Positions 7,271 to 16,383 of a DNA stretch of 36,488 nt are shown piece by piece. Both the position numbers and the translations under genes were made by a program. The notes below the pieces were generated by a model. The model was not told where the DNA came from and ran no database searches. It was given only the letters and a program-made list of their open reading frames with translations. The first letter of the stretch is position 1. Every line of letters starts with the position of its first letter. The stretch is from Ectothiorhodospiraceae bacterium (GTDB taxonomy: Bacteria; Pseudomonadota; Gammaproteobacteria; Nitrococcales; Aquisalimonadaceae): contig SLSJ01000259.1 of assembly GCA_007130525.1 (NCBI GenBank), forward strand, positions 1-36,488. Direction: 5' to 3'.

Positions 7271-9471
7271 AACGTCTTCCGGGAGAAGTCTTGGCCCGGG
7301 TGCTGTTGTGTCTCCTGCTGCTGGTGTCGCTTTACCTGCTCAGCGTCGCCACGCAGGATTCCGCGGTCTTCGGCCGTCTGCATCCCTGGCTGCTGTTCTT
7401 CAACACGATCTGCCTAGCGGGTCTGCTGGGGCTGATTGTCTGGAATCTCACCCGCCTGATACTGCAGCGCAGGCGTGGTCAGCCCGGCAGCCGCATCACC
7501 GTGCGGCTGGTGACCATGTTCGTGATTCTGGCGCTGGTTCCGGTGAGTGTCGTCTATTACTTCTCGGTGCAGTTTCTCAACCGCGGCATCGAGAGTTGGT
7601 TCGATGCCCGCCTGGAGCAGCAGGTCATCGAGGATGCGCTCAATCTCTCCCAGGCTTCCTTTGACATGCGCATGCGCGAACTGCTGAGCCGTATGGAATC
7701 GGCGGCCTTCAATCTGGGGCGGATGAGCGACGCCATGGCACCGGTCAGCCTCAGCCAGTTGCGCGAGGAACTGGGCGCCGCGGAACTCACGCTGATGGCC
7801 AGCAGTGGCCGCATCATCGCAACCAGCGCCCAGGAACCCTCCGCCATGCTGCCGCAAAGGCCGGAGGAAGACATCCTGCTGCAACTGCGCCAGGGTCGCC
7901 CCTACGTGGGTCTGGATCCTGTCGGCGAGGCCGGGATTCAGATCCGCGTGCTCGTGCCCGCGCCCGGCGGTGACGGTCGTCCCGACCAGCGCCTGCTGCA
8001 GGGGCTTTTCCCGGTGTCTCCACGGGTCAATGCGCTGGCTGACAGCGTCCAGGAGGCGTACGCGCGGCACCAGGAGGTTGGCTATCTGAGCAGACCCCTG
8101 CAGGAGACCTTTACGCTGACCCTGTCCCTGGTGCTTCTGCTCAGTGTGCTCTTCGCCGTCTGGTCGGCTTTCTATGCCGCGCGACGGCTGGTGGAGCCCA
8201 TCCGTTATCTCGCCGAGGGCACCGAGGCGGTGGCGGCCGGCGATTACGGGAAGCAGCTGCCGCCGGCGGGTCGTGACGAACTGGGCTTCCTGGTCAGGTC
8301 GTTCAACGACATGAGTCGCCGTGTTGCCCAGGCCAGGGATGACGCGCGCAGCAGTCAGGTCCAGGTGGAGAGCCAGCGGGCCTATCTGGAGACGGTGCTG
8401 GGCCGACTTTCCTCGGGCGTGGTGGCGCTGGACATGGACGGCAACCTTCGTACCTGGAACCGGGCGGCGGACCAGATTCTCGGTGTGCCGCTGCGATCTT
8501 TCACGGGCAAGCCGCTGAAAACACTCCTTGGTCGGCAGACCGGTCTCGAGGCTTTCGTTGCGATGGTGGAAAGGCGGCTGGCCAACCGTTCCCAGGAATG
8601 GCGCGAGCAGGTCTCAGTGACGGGTCCGGCTGGCCGCCAGGTATTGATGTGCAGTGGCGCCAGCCTGCCGGGAGGCACCGGCACCGGTGGCTACGTGATT
8701 GTTTTCGATGACGTTACCGCGCTGATTCAAGCCCAGCGCGACGCCGCCTGGGGTGAGGTTGCCAGGCGGCTTGCACACGAGATCAAGAATCCGCTCACGC
8801 CCATTCAGTTGTCGGCCGAACGCCTGCGCCGCAAGTGTCTGAACGTATTGGAGGGGCGGGAGCGCGAGGTGCTGGATCGTGGTACCCAGACAATCATCGA
8901 GCAGGTGGACGCCATGAAGGCGATGGTGAACGCCTTTACTGAGTATGCGCACACACCGCAGCTCGAGCTTGTGCCCGTTGACCTCAACGGCCTGGTGAAG
9001 CAGGTCGTGGAACTCTACCGTGCCGGATCCGAGCGGCCCTCACTGCGACTGGCGCTGGACGAGGATCTGCCGCTGCTGCGCGCGGATGCCGGGCGCCTGC
9101 GCCAATTGCTGCACAATCTGATCAAGAATGCCCTGGAGGCGACATTGCCAGGCGAGCGTTGTGAGCTGGAGATTTCCAGCCGCTGCGTTGACGACGAACG
9201 CTTCCGCGGTGTGGAGTTGCGTCTTCGGGACTTCGGTCCCGGTTTTTCCGAGGATGTGATGAATCACCTGTTCGAGCCCTATGTCACCACGAAGGCACGC
9301 GGCACCGGGCTGGGCATGCCGATCGTCAAGAAGATCGTGGAAGAGCACCACGGCATCATCAGCGCCGAGAATCTCGCCGACGGAGCCCAGGTGACGGTTC
9401 GCCTGCCAGTGCCTGAACTGCCGGTCCAATCCTATGCCCTGGAGGCACGCACTGACGGGGAAGACCGATGA
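7252..9471 (+). CDS. ntrY: NtrY-like membrane sensor histidine kinase
   Basis: Sensor kinase of about 739 residues. Three hydrophobic segments lie in the first 110 residues (VLARVLLCLLLLVSLYLLSV; LLFFNTICLAGLLGLIVW; LVTMFVILALVPVSVVYYF), then a periplasmic sensing region, a fourth segment (LTLSLVLLLSVLFAVWSAFYA), a HAMP domain (RRLVEPIRYLAEGTEAVAAGDYG), a PAS domain (VLGRLSSGVVALDMDGNLRTWN), and the HisKA domain with phospho-acceptor H509 in AHEIKNPLTPIQLSAERL. The HATPase end shows NLIKNALEA, DFGPGF and GTGLGMPIVKKI. This order is that of NtrY, linked to nitrogen or redox sensing in other bacteria. The start at ATG 7252 overlaps the DUF4390 gene; GTG 7225 is an alternative. It overlaps ntrX by 4 bases (ATGA). 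Confidence 0.93.
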   Translation: MAARRLKRLPGEVLARVLLCLLLLVSLYLLSVATQDSAVFGRLHPWLLFFNTICLAGLLGLIVWNLTRLILQRRRGQPGSRITVRLVTMFVILALVPVSVVYYFSVQFLNRGIESWFDARLEQQVIEDALNLSQASFDMRMRELLSRMESAAFNLGRMSDAMAPVSLSQLREELGAAELTLMASSGRIIATSAQEPSAMLPQRPEEDILLQLRQGRPYVGLDPVGEAGIQIRVLVPAPGGDGRPDQRLLQGLFPVSPRVNALADSVQEAYARHQEVGYLSRPLQETFTLTLSLVLLLSVLFAVWSAFYAARRLVEPIRYLAEGTEAVAAGDYGKQLPPAGRDELGFLVRSFNDMSRRVAQARDDARSSQVQVESQRAYLETVLGRLSSGVVALDMDGNLRTWNRAADQILGVPLRSFTGKPLKTLLGRQTGLEAFVAMVERRLANRSQEWREQVSVTGPAGRQVLMCSGASLPGGTGTGGYVIVFDDVTALIQAQRDAAWGEVARRLAHEIKNPLTPIQLSAERLRRKCLNVLEGREREVLDRGTQTIIEQVDAMKAMVNAFTEYAHTPQLELVPVDLNGLVKQVVELYRAGSERPSLRLALDEDLPLLRADAGRLRQLLHNLIKNALEATLPGERCELEISSRCVDDERFRGVELRLRDFGPGFSEDVMNHLFEPYVTTKARGTGLGMPIVKKIVEEHHGIISAENLADGAQVTVRLPVPELPVQSYALEARTDGEDR

Positions 9472-10838
9472 CTGTATCCCATATCCTGGTCGTTGATGAC
9501 GAGCCCGATATCCGCACCCTGGTGCAGGAGATCCTCGAGGACGAGGATTACACCGTCCAGGTGGCCGAGGACGCAGCGAGCGCGAGGCAGGCCCTGCGGA
9601 TACGTCGACCCGATCTGGTGCTGCTGGATATCTGGATGCCCGACCTGGACGGCATCTCACTGCTCAAGGAATGGTCGGAGGGGCCGGGTCTGCCATGCCC
9701 GGTGGTCATGATTTCCGGTCACGGAAACGTGGAAACCGCGGTGGAGGCAACGCGCCTGGGCGCCTACGACTTCATCGAGAAACCGCTGTCACTGGCGAAG
9801 CTCCTGCTGGTGGTCGAGCGCGCCCTGGACGCCGATCGACTGCGGCGTGAAAACCTGGGGCTGCGCGAGCAGGCGGGTGCCCTGATCGAGCCGGTTGCCG
9901 TCAGTCGCACCATGCGCGGACTGCACGAACAGGTGCATCGCATCGCCAGCCATGACACCTGGGTGCTGATCGTCGGCGAGGCTGGCAGCGGCAAGCGCAC
10001 CTATGGCCGCTACCTGCACCGGTGCAGTGGGCGTCGTGACGGTCCTTTCGTCGAAGTTTCGGCGGGATCCATCGCCGGCACCGGGGCTGCCCAGGAACTT
10101 TTCGGTAGCGAAGAGGGCGGACGCCTGGTCTATGGACGACTGGAGCAGGCCAACAACGGCAGCCTGTTTGTCGACGAGGTGGCGGATCTGGATCTGCCGG
10201 CTCAGGCTCGTCTGCTCAGTGCCCTGAACACCCAGGCCTTTCACCGGGTGGGTGGAGCGGAACCGGTTCAGGTGGACGTGCGTGTGCTGGCGGCAACGCG
10301 GATGGACCTGGAACAGGAAGTCCTGGAAGGCCGCTTCCGGGAAGACCTGTATTACCATCTGAACGTGTTGCCCCTGCGTATTCCGCCGCTGCGGGAGCAT
10401 GTCGAGGATGTGCCGGCGCTGCTGGATTTCTATCTCCAGCACTATCTTGCCCAGGAGGGGCTGTCGGCACGGCGTTTCACTTCCGGGGCAATATCCCGAC
10501 TCTCCCAGTATCATTGGCCGGGCAACGTGCGGGAGCTGAAGAATCTGGTGCAACGCCTGCTGATTCTCGGCGAAGGGGCGGAGATAGAGAACGCGGAGGT
10601 TGAGGCCGCACTGGGGGGTGCGGTGGGGCGCGGTGCATCGTCCCTGCCGTCGGGCCTCGCTATGCCGTTCGATCGTCCATTGCGGGAGGCGCGAGAGGAA
10701 TTCGAGCGGCGTTACCTGCAACACCAGTTACGCGAGGCCGGCGGCAGTGTCGGCGAACTCGCCAAGCTCGCGGGGATGGAGCGCACTCACCTGTATCGCA
10801 AACTCAAGGCGCTGGGCATTGACCCCAACGACTACTGA
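9468..10838 (+). CDS. ntrX: NtrX-like response regulator, AAA+ domain without GAFTGA
   Basis: Response regulator of 456 residues. The receiver domain has the acidic pair D10/D11 and phospho-acceptor D54 (LLDIWMPDLDG). The AAA+ domain has a Walker A-like GEAGSGKRTY and Walker B-like GSLFVDEVADL, then VRVLAATRMDL, FREDLYYHLNVLPLRIPPLREH and WPGNVRELKNL. The C-terminal Fis-type helix-turn-helix is GSVGELAKLAGMERTHLYRKLKALG. The sigma54-contacting GAFTGA loop, expected after ELFG, is replaced by SEEGGRLVYGRLEQA, so sigma54 activation in the classic way is unlikely. NtrX-like proteins without this loop are known. It is co-transcribed with ntrY and precedes trkA, suggesting a link to ion or redox homeostasis. 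Confidence 0.92.
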   Translation: MTVSHILVVDDEPDIRTLVQEILEDEDYTVQVAEDAASARQALRIRRPDLVLLDIWMPDLDGISLLKEWSEGPGLPCPVVMISGHGNVETAVEATRLGAYDFIEKPLSLAKLLLVVERALDADRLRRENLGLREQAGALIEPVAVSRTMRGLHEQVHRIASHDTWVLIVGEAGSGKRTYGRYLHRCSGRRDGPFVEVSAGSIAGTGAAQELFGSEEGGRLVYGRLEQANNGSLFVDEVADLDLPAQARLLSALNTQAFHRVGGAEPVQVDVRVLAATRMDLEQEVLEGRFREDLYYHLNVLPLRIPPLREHVEDVPALLDFYLQHYLAQEGLSARRFTSGAISRLSQYHWPGNVRELKNLVQRLLILGEGAEIENAEVEAALGGAVGRGASSLPSGLAMPFDRPLREAREEFERRYLQHQLREAGGSVGELAKLAGMERTHLYRKLKALGIDPNDY

Positions 10839-10932
10839 TTTCCCCTGTCGTGCGCCCCGCGTGGTCCTCCCCTCAAGCGGGTGACGCCGCTCAGGGTCGG
10901 GCATTCATGACGAACGACACCAGGCCGCATTC

Positions 10933-12309
10933 ATGAAAATCATAATACTCGGGGCGGGACAGGTAGGTGGTTCGCTGGCCCAGAATCTGGCCAGCGAGGC
11001 GCACGACGTCACCTTGGTGGACATCAACAGACGGCTGCTGTCCGAACTGCAGGATCGGTTTGACCTGCGCACAGTCCACGGCAACGCCACGCACCCCCCG
11101 ATACTGATGCGCGCCGGTGCCGACGACGCCGACATGATCATAGCGGTTACCGCCAGCGATGAGGCCAACATGGTCGCCTGCCAGGTGGCGTACTCGCTGT
11201 TCCACACGCCCACCAAGATCGCCCGCGTGCGGGCCCAGGCGTACCTCAGTCATCCGCAGCTGTTTTCACCCGAGGCCATACCCATCGACGTGCTGATCAG
11301 TCCCGAGCAGCTGGTCACCCAGGACATCAAGCGGTTGATAGAGCATCCCGGTGCACTTCAGGTGCTGGACTTCGCCGGCGGCAAGGTCCGACTGGTGGGT
11401 GTGCGCGCGTACTACGGCGGCCCGCTTGTGGGTCATGAACTGCGTACATTGCGCGACCACATGCCCGGCGACCAGGCCCGGGTCGCGGCCATCTTTCGGC
11501 GGGGCAAGCCGCTGCTTCCGGAGGGCAGCACCGTAATCGAGGTCGGCGACGAAGTGTTCTTCGTTGCGGCGCGCAAGAATATCCGCGCCGTCATGGGTGA
11601 GCTGCGAAAGCTGGAGAAGCCGGTCAAGCGCATCATAATCGCGGGCGGCGGCAACATCGGGACGCGGCTCGCGCAATCGCTGGAAGCGCGCTACCAGGTG
11701 AAGATCATAGAGCGGTCCAAGGACAGGGCCCGAAATATCACCGAATACTTGCACAAGTCCATTGTGCTGCTCGGCGATGCCGCCGACGGCGAATTGCTGC
11801 TCGAGGAAAACGTCGAGAATACGGATGTTTTCTGTGCCCTGACCAACGACGACGAGTCCAACATTCTCTCCGGCATGCTCGCCAAGCGCATGGGCGCGCG
11901 CATGGTGATGGCACTGATCAACCGGCCCGCCTACGTGGACCTGGTTCAGGGAAGCGAGGATATCGACATCGCGGTTTCGCCGCAGCAGGCCACAATCGGT
12001 ACCTTGCTGGCCCATGTCCGGCGGGGTGACGTGGTCATGGTCCACAGCCTGCGCCGGGGTGCGGCCGAAGCCATAGAGGCCGTTGCCCATGGCAGCAGTG
12101 AGTCGTCGCGGGTAGTGGGCCGGGCAATCGAGGACATACCCCTGCCGCGCGGCACTACCATCGGCTGCATCGTGCGCGGCGACGAGGTTCTCATGGCCCA
12201 TCACGATACCGTGGTGCAGTCGGAGGACCATGTGATCCTGTTTCTGGTGGACAAGCGCAGGATTCGCGAAGTCGAGCGCCTGTTCCAGGTGGGTGTGACG
12301 TTCATCTGA
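10933..12309 (+). CDS. trkA: Trk potassium uptake NAD-binding subunit TrkA
   Basis: Peripheral regulatory subunit of the Trk potassium transporter, 458 residues. Two RCK_N/RCK_C units are visible. The first starts at the N-terminus ([19 protein letters not shown]) and the second near residue 235 ([19 protein letters not shown]); each has the GxGxxG-type dinucleotide-binding turn and an acidic residue at the end of the next strand (TLVDIN; KIIERS). TrkA gates the TrkH channel in response to NAD(H)/ATP. The ATG at 10933 is the only sensible start. It follows ntrX after 94 bases with no clear terminator and precedes trkH by 72 bases. Confidence 0.96.
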   Translation: MKIIILGAGQVGGSLAQNLASEAHDVTLVDINRRLLSELQDRFDLRTVHGNATHPPILMRAGADDADMIIAVTASDEANMVACQVAYSLFHTPTKIARVRAQAYLSHPQLFSPEAIPIDVLISPEQLVTQDIKRLIEHPGALQVLDFAGGKVRLVGVRAYYGGPLVGHELRTLRDHMPGDQARVAAIFRRGKPLLPEGSTVIEVGDEVFFVAARKNIRAVMGELRKLEKPVKRIIIAGGGNIGTRLAQSLEARYQVKIIERSKDRARNITEYLHKSIVLLGDAADGELLLEENVENTDVFCALTNDDESNILSGMLAKRMGARMVMALINRPAYVDLVQGSEDIDIAVSPQQATIGTLLAHVRRGDVVMVHSLRRGAAEAIEAVAHGSSESSRVVGRAIEDIPLPRGTTIGCIVRGDEVLMAHHDTVVQSEDHVILFLVDKRRIREVERLFQVGVTFI

Positions 12310-12381
12310 GTTTGATCCGGGCAAGGGCTGGTCGATTCGAGCCACTGCGTCGGGAAGCGCGTTTCCAGAAGGATGCTGTAG

Positions 12382-13833
12382 ATGCACATGTCCGCGGTGC
12401 AACGGATCCTGGGGCTGCTGCTGGTCCTGTTCAGCAGCACCATGCTGCCGCCGGTGCTGGTGGCGCTCATATATGCCGATGGGGGGCTGGTTCCCTTCGC
12501 GGTGTCCTTCGTGGCCATCCTGGTCGCCGGCGGCCTGCTCTGGTTTCCGGTCCGCGACGATCAGCACGATCTGAGAATCCGGGACGGCTTTCTCATCGTG
12601 GTCCTGTTCTGGACCGTGCTCGGCCTGACTGGAGCACTCCCGCTGCTGCTCGCGGCCGACCCCTATGTGTCGATTACCGACGCCGTCTTCGAGAGCCTCT
12701 CCGGGCTGACCACCACCGGGGCCACGGTGCTCACCGGTATCGATGAACTACCGCATTCGATCCGCTTCTATCGCCAGCAACTGCAATGGCTGGGTGGTAT
12801 GGGCATCATCGTGCTGGCCGTGGCCATTCTGCCCATGCTGGGGGTTGGCGGCATGCAGCTATACCGGGCGGAGACGCCGGGCCCGGTCAAGGATGCCAAG
12901 CTCACGCCCCGGATTGCCGAAACCGCGAAGGCGCTCTGGTATATCTACCTGAGCCTGACCATCGCTTGTGCCATGGCCTACTGGTTCGCGGGAATGGGCC
13001 TGTTCGACGCCATCGGTCACAGCTTCTCCACCGTGGCCCTGGGCGGCTATTCCACCTATGACGCCAGCATGGGCCACTTCGAAAACCCGCTGATCTCCAT
13101 GATCTGCGTGGTCTTCATGCTGATTGCCGGAATCAACTTCGCCATGCATTTCGTGGCCTGGCGAAGTCGTTCAGCCAAGCACTACCTGCGCGATACGGAG
13201 GTGCGCTGGTTCATCGGCATCCTGATTACGGTCGGTGTGACGGTCACCGTCACCCTGATAGTCACAGACCACCTCGGTGGCTGGGGCGAGACGCTGCACC
13301 ACGCCATCTTCCAGGCGGTGTCCATCGGTACCACTGCCGGATTCTCCACCGCGGAGTTCGACCAGTGGCCGCTGTTCCTGCCCGTATTGCTGGTGATGAC
13401 GGCGTTCATTGGCGGCTGCGCTATGTCCACAGGTGGCGGCATCAAGGTGATCCGTTTCCTGCTATTGCTCAAGCAGGGTTACCGGGAGATTCTGCGCCTC
13501 GTACATCCCCAGGCGCAGGTGCTGGTCAAGGTTGGCGCCCGGGCGGTGGACGAGCGAGTGATCGATGCTGTCTGGGGGTTTTTTGCGGCCTATATCGCGC
13601 TGTTTGCGCTCATGTTGCTGATCCTGATGGCCACCGGCCTCGATCAGGTAACGGCGTTCTCCGCCGTGGCGGCAAACATCACCAATCTCGGCCCGGGCCT
13701 GGGTGGGGTAGCCAGCCACTACGGCGATATAAGTTCCCTGGCGAAGTGGGTCCTTATGTTCGCCATGCTGCTGGGGCGCCTGGAGGTATTCACCCTGCTG
13801 GTACTGTTCACGCCGGCATTCTGGCGGCGCTAA
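12382..13833 (+). CDS. trkH: Trk potassium uptake channel subunit TrkH
   Basis: Membrane channel subunit for potassium uptake, 483 residues, with many hydrophobic helices. The four pore-loop repeats are recognisable: SGLTTTGATVLTG, TVALGGYSTYDA, VSIGTTAGFSTAEF and AANITNLGPGLG, each contributing a filter glycine. Other family marks are QQLQWLGGMGIIVLAVAILPMLGVGGMQLYRAE near the first third and GRLEVFTLLVLFTPAFWRR at the C-terminus. Start ATG 12382, with ATG 12388 two codons later equally likely. It pairs with trkA immediately upstream. Downstream is a fold-back repeat rather than an obvious rho-independent terminator. Confidence 0.96.
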   Translation: MHMSAVQRILGLLLVLFSSTMLPPVLVALIYADGGLVPFAVSFVAILVAGGLLWFPVRDDQHDLRIRDGFLIVVLFWTVLGLTGALPLLLAADPYVSITDAVFESLSGLTTTGATVLTGIDELPHSIRFYRQQLQWLGGMGIIVLAVAILPMLGVGGMQLYRAETPGPVKDAKLTPRIAETAKALWYIYLSLTIACAMAYWFAGMGLFDAIGHSFSTVALGGYSTYDASMGHFENPLISMICVVFMLIAGINFAMHFVAWRSRSAKHYLRDTEVRWFIGILITVGVTVTVTLIVTDHLGGWGETLHHAIFQAVSIGTTAGFSTAEFDQWPLFLPVLLVMTAFIGGCAMSTGGGIKVIRFLLLLKQGYREILRLVHPQAQVLVKVGARAVDERVIDAVWGFFAAYIALFALMLLILMATGLDQVTAFSAVAANITNLGPGLGGVASHYGDISSLAKWVLMFAMLLGRLEVFTLLVLFTPAFWRR

Positions 13834-13885
13834 CCGACCGGACACTGCCTGAAAAGTGATGTTGATCTCCCTTGCCCCTCGTCCC

Positions 13886-14068
13886 CCAGCCCGCATTTCT
13901 CGCCGCCCTTTTACTGCGGACGCCGATCCGCTCGCTGTGACGGGGCGTACTCCCTTTAGCCGGCTCGACGTAGTGTCAGCTACGCCTTCGCCGTCTTCCG
14001 GTCCGTGCCCCCGTCACAGCGGCATCTCGACGCCCTCGCGACGAACGGCGGTGAGATATGCGGGCTAG
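13886..14068. repeat. Fold-back (MITE-like) repeat copy B
   Basis: A 183-bp element that is about 92% identical to the reverse complement of the copy at 22457-22640 (13 substitutions and one single-base indel counted by eye). The ends are CCAGCCCGCATTTCTCGCCGCC and GGCGGTGAGATATGCGGGCTAG. It is symmetric about base 13977, with a 12-bp inner inverted repeat GCTGTGACGGGG (13934-13945) / CCCCGTCACAGC (14009-14020) and an apex CGTAG-TGTCAG-CTACG (13969-13984). It has no coding capacity of its own. It lies between trkH and the TPR gene, and the ATG in its right end (14058) creates a false upstream start for the latter. Confidence 0.88.
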
Positions 14069-14078
14069 AATTCATCCT

Positions 14079-14396
14079 ATGCTCGAGCAACTCGAAAAAA
14101 TGCTGGCCGCCGGCCGGGACTCCGCCATGCTGCGCTTGACACTGGGCAACGGCTATCTGAAGGAGGGGCGGCCCGAGGAGGCGGTGCGGCACCTGCGTGA
14201 GGCCGTGCGCCAGCAGCCGGATTATTCTGCCGCCTGGAAGGCTCTGGGACGGGCGCTTGGGGAAGTTGGCGAGGTGGAGGAAGCTCTCTGCGCGTACGAC
14301 GATGGCATTCGGATTGCCCGGGAAAAAGGCGACCTGCAGGCCGCAAAGGAAATGGAGGTCTTTCGCCGCCGCCTTGAAAAGCGTCGCTCGGAGTAA
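14079..14396 (+). CDS. Small tetratricopeptide-repeat protein
   Basis: Protein of 105 residues made of helix-turn-helix repeats. Residues 17-50 (AMLRLTLGNGYLKEGRPEEAVRHLREAVRQQPDY) and 51-85 (SAAWKALGRALGEVGEVEEALCAYDDGIRIAREKGD) fit the TPR consensus with A/G at the packing positions and the ending P-[DN]-Y. No signal peptide, so probably a cytoplasmic protein-protein adaptor. I prefer ATG 14079 over the ORF-track ATG 14058 because the first seven residues of the longer form are encoded by the terminal repeat of the adjacent fold-back element. It is convergent with the acyltransferase gene, 50 bases apart. Function unknown. Confidence 0.75.
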   Translation: MLEQLEKMLAAGRDSAMLRLTLGNGYLKEGRPEEAVRHLREAVRQQPDYSAAWKALGRALGEVGEVEEALCAYDDGIRIAREKGDLQAAKEMEVFRRRLEKRRSE

Positions 14397-14446
14397 GGAA
14401 TCCCGGCTGACCGGTGCGCGTGGCCACGGCGGCGGCGCATGGCGGC

Positions 14447-15409
14447 TCACGCCGACGCGTGCCTGGTCTTGTACGGATTCGGTTTGCCGTCGGGCTGCTG
14501 CCGGAAGCGCTTGTAGCTCCACTGGTACTGGTGCGGCGCCATACGCACGCACTGTTCGACGCCCTTATTGAGCGCGGCGGTGGCCACTGCCGCATCCGGG
14601 TCGTCGATACCCGCCGGCGCAGGCACCACATGCAGGCGGAAGCCGCGTCCCCAGGGCAGGCGTTCCATGAATGTGAACAACACCGGCGCTCCGGTTCTCG
14701 ATGCCATCTGGCAGAGCAGCGTCATGGTCTTTGCCTGCATGGCGAAAAACGGTGCGAAGTGGCCGCTGTCCTTCGGTTCCTGGTCCGGGAGAATACCCAC
14801 CAGTCCGCCTTCCTTCAGCGCCCGGTAGAGAGTGCGGATGCCATTGGGCGTGGCCGGTAGTGACCTTGCACCCGTGCGCTCCCGCACCTCAACCAGTAGC
14901 GGCTCCAGGTCACGCTGGCGGGGCGGCCGGTACAGGTTGTGGACACGGAAACGGCGATTGACGTAGAGGCTCACGAGCTCCCAGTTTCCAAGGTGCGGTC
15001 CGGCAAGCAGCAGGCCGCGGCCGGGCGGCCAATGGCTGGCGATCCTGTCCAGTGAGTCCGGGTTCACCACCAGCCTTTGCAGCCTTTTCTCGCCGCAATA
15101 CCAGACGATTCCTGTCTCCAGGAGCTGCTTGCCCATCTCCCGCAGGCTCGCGGTCGCCAGCCTGCGTCGCTGTGCAGACGGCATCTCGGGAAAGCACAGT
15201 GCGAGATTGGTATCGGTCACCCGCCGCAGCTCCGTCGGCAGCCAGGCCACCAACTGGCCAACCATGGCGCCCAGGCCATGCGCCACCGGCAGCGGCAGCA
15301 AGGCCAGGGTGCGGAGAATTCCGCGAAGTATTGCTGCTCGACTCAATGTCTTGCTCTCGTAAACGGCATCCCGGTATTGGCTGCTACTATTAAGGATGCG
15401 CCCGACCAT
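14447..15409 (-). CDS. LpxL/HtrB-family lipid A-type acyltransferase
   Basis: Inner-membrane acyltransferase of the LpxL/LpxM (lysophospholipid acyltransferase) family, 320 residues from the chosen ATG at 15409. The HX4E catalytic motif is H139-LGNW-E144 in GPHLGNWELVSLY. Other family marks are NLALCFPEM, VYRPP-like NLYRPPRQRDLE, LPDQEP and the C-terminal HQYQWSYKRFR. These enzymes add secondary acyl chains to lipid A; the family also includes homologues acting on other lipids, so the symbol is left open. GGAG sits about ten bases before the ATG on the minus strand, and the ORF-track extension to 16015 has non-homologous sequence. Divergent from the tryptophan-rich protein gene, with a 236-bp gap between them that must hold both promoters. 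Confidence 0.88.
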   Translation of the reverse strand: MVGRILNSSSQYRDAVYESKTLSRAAILRGILRTLALLPLPVAHGLGAMVGQLVAWLPTELRRVTDTNLALCFPEMPSAQRRRLATASLREMGKQLLETGIVWYCGEKRLQRLVVNPDSLDRIASHWPPGRGLLLAGPHLGNWELVSLYVNRRFRVHNLYRPPRQRDLEPLLVEVRERTGARSLPATPNGIRTLYRALKEGGLVGILPDQEPKDSGHFAPFFAMQAKTMTLLCQMASRTGAPVLFTFMERLPWGRGFRLHVVPAPAGIDDPDAAVATAALNKGVEQCVRMAPHQYQWSYKRFRQQPDGKPNPYKTRHASA

Positions 15410-15645
15410 TCTCGCGGCTCCGATCCCGGAGGCCCCTGGTCGGTATACTCCCGCGCCGGTGTCGCGGGCGACCCGGATGCTGACCGGATGCCCGTGGTGC
15501 CGGCATGCGACCAGCATGGGAAGCTGACATATCGTGGCCGCGTGAACAAATCGGCGCTTCCTTGAGGTGAGCGGCAATTGTATCCATTTCGCACGCGCAG
15601 GTGGTCGACCCCGCACCGGCATGTGACAGAACAGGAGAGTGCCAG

Positions 15646-16188
15646 ATGACTTGGAACAAGCAGATGGAAGAAATGGTGAATTCCTGGACCGAGATGCAGC
15701 GCAAGCTCTGGGACAACTGGGTGGATTCGGTGAAGCGCTTTGGTGTCGATGCCCAGGGAGGCGGTGGTGACTGGCAGCAGGAGTACCAGCGGAACCTGGA
15801 GGCATGGGAAAAATCGGTGAAGGAAGCGCTTGAAGCGCAGTCGACGTGGGCCAGGAAACTGTCCGAGCAGGCCGGCTCTGACATGCAGGCGCCCGAGGCC
15901 ATGACGGAATGGACGTCCAAGCTGCAGGAGATGATGAAGGGCTGGACCGAGTCGCAGCAGCAACTCTGGACGGCGTGGTTCGAGAGCGTGCGCAGCATGG
16001 ATCCCGCCAAGGCAACGACGCAGTGGGAAAAGGAAGGCCGACAGGTCATGGAGGCCTGGCAGCAGGCGGCTGAACGGGCTCAGCAGACACTGCAGGAATG
16101 GAGCGCGAGCGTCCAGCGGATGGGTGAAAGCGCGGCGCCGAAGCCCTCCGGCGGTCGCGCCAAGCCGCAGGGCGGAAAGAAATCCTAG
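15646..16188 (+). CDS. Tryptophan-rich duplicated helical protein (phasin-like, uncharacterised)
   Basis: Protein of 180 residues, start ATG 15646 with AGGAG at 15633-15637. It has no signal peptide and is predicted largely helical with amphipathic character. It contains 14 tryptophans, and the chain is an internal duplication: W3, 14, 22, 25 recur at 89, 100, 108, 111 (shift 86) and W43, 54, 68 recur at 127, 138, 152 (shift 84). Matching text includes EEMVNSWTEMQRKLWDNWVDSVK versus QEMMKGWTESQQQLWTAWFESVR. The tail is Pro/Gly/Lys-rich (APKPSGGRAKPQGGKKS). The pattern recalls phasins and PhaE-type polyhydroxyalkanoate proteins that coat granules, but no PHA gene is nearby, so this is only a suggestion. 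Transcribed divergently from the acyltransferase. Confidence 0.8.
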   Translation: MTWNKQMEEMVNSWTEMQRKLWDNWVDSVKRFGVDAQGGGGDWQQEYQRNLEAWEKSVKEALEAQSTWARKLSEQAGSDMQAPEAMTEWTSKLQEMMKGWTESQQQLWTAWFESVRSMDPAKATTQWEKEGRQVMEAWQQAAERAQQTLQEWSASVQRMGESAAPKPSGGRAKPQGGKKS

Positions 16189-16209
16189 GTTTCGGGCCGG
16201 CACAAGCTA

Positions 16210-16254
16210 GCCGGGGCCGCGGCTGCGTCTCCTTGAAGCAGGTGCGGCCCCGGC
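16210..16254 (+). terminator. GC-rich hairpin after tryptophan-rich protein gene
   Basis: Perfect 11-bp inverted repeat GCCGGGGCCGC (16210-16220) / GCGGCCCCGGC (16244-16254) with a 23-base loop, starting 22 bases after the stop codon. No T-tract follows (GATTCGGGC), so it is not a standard rho-independent terminator; it may stabilise the mRNA 3' end or assist termination. Confidence 0.45.
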
Positions 16255-16383
16255 GATTCGGGCACGTGCGCGTTTCAGCCCCGGGAGTGGCTGCACTTGT
16301 CAGGCTGCGCCGTTGTCGCTCCGGAAATCTCTTGCCGGTCGCCAACGGCGCCGATCCGCCCGCACACCATCAATGCGCAAGAC

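Noticed and set aside
13886-14068. Fold-back repeat as a CRISPR or REP array
   Set aside because: Single copies far apart, no regular spacers, and symmetric ends typical of a transposable fold-back rather than an array.
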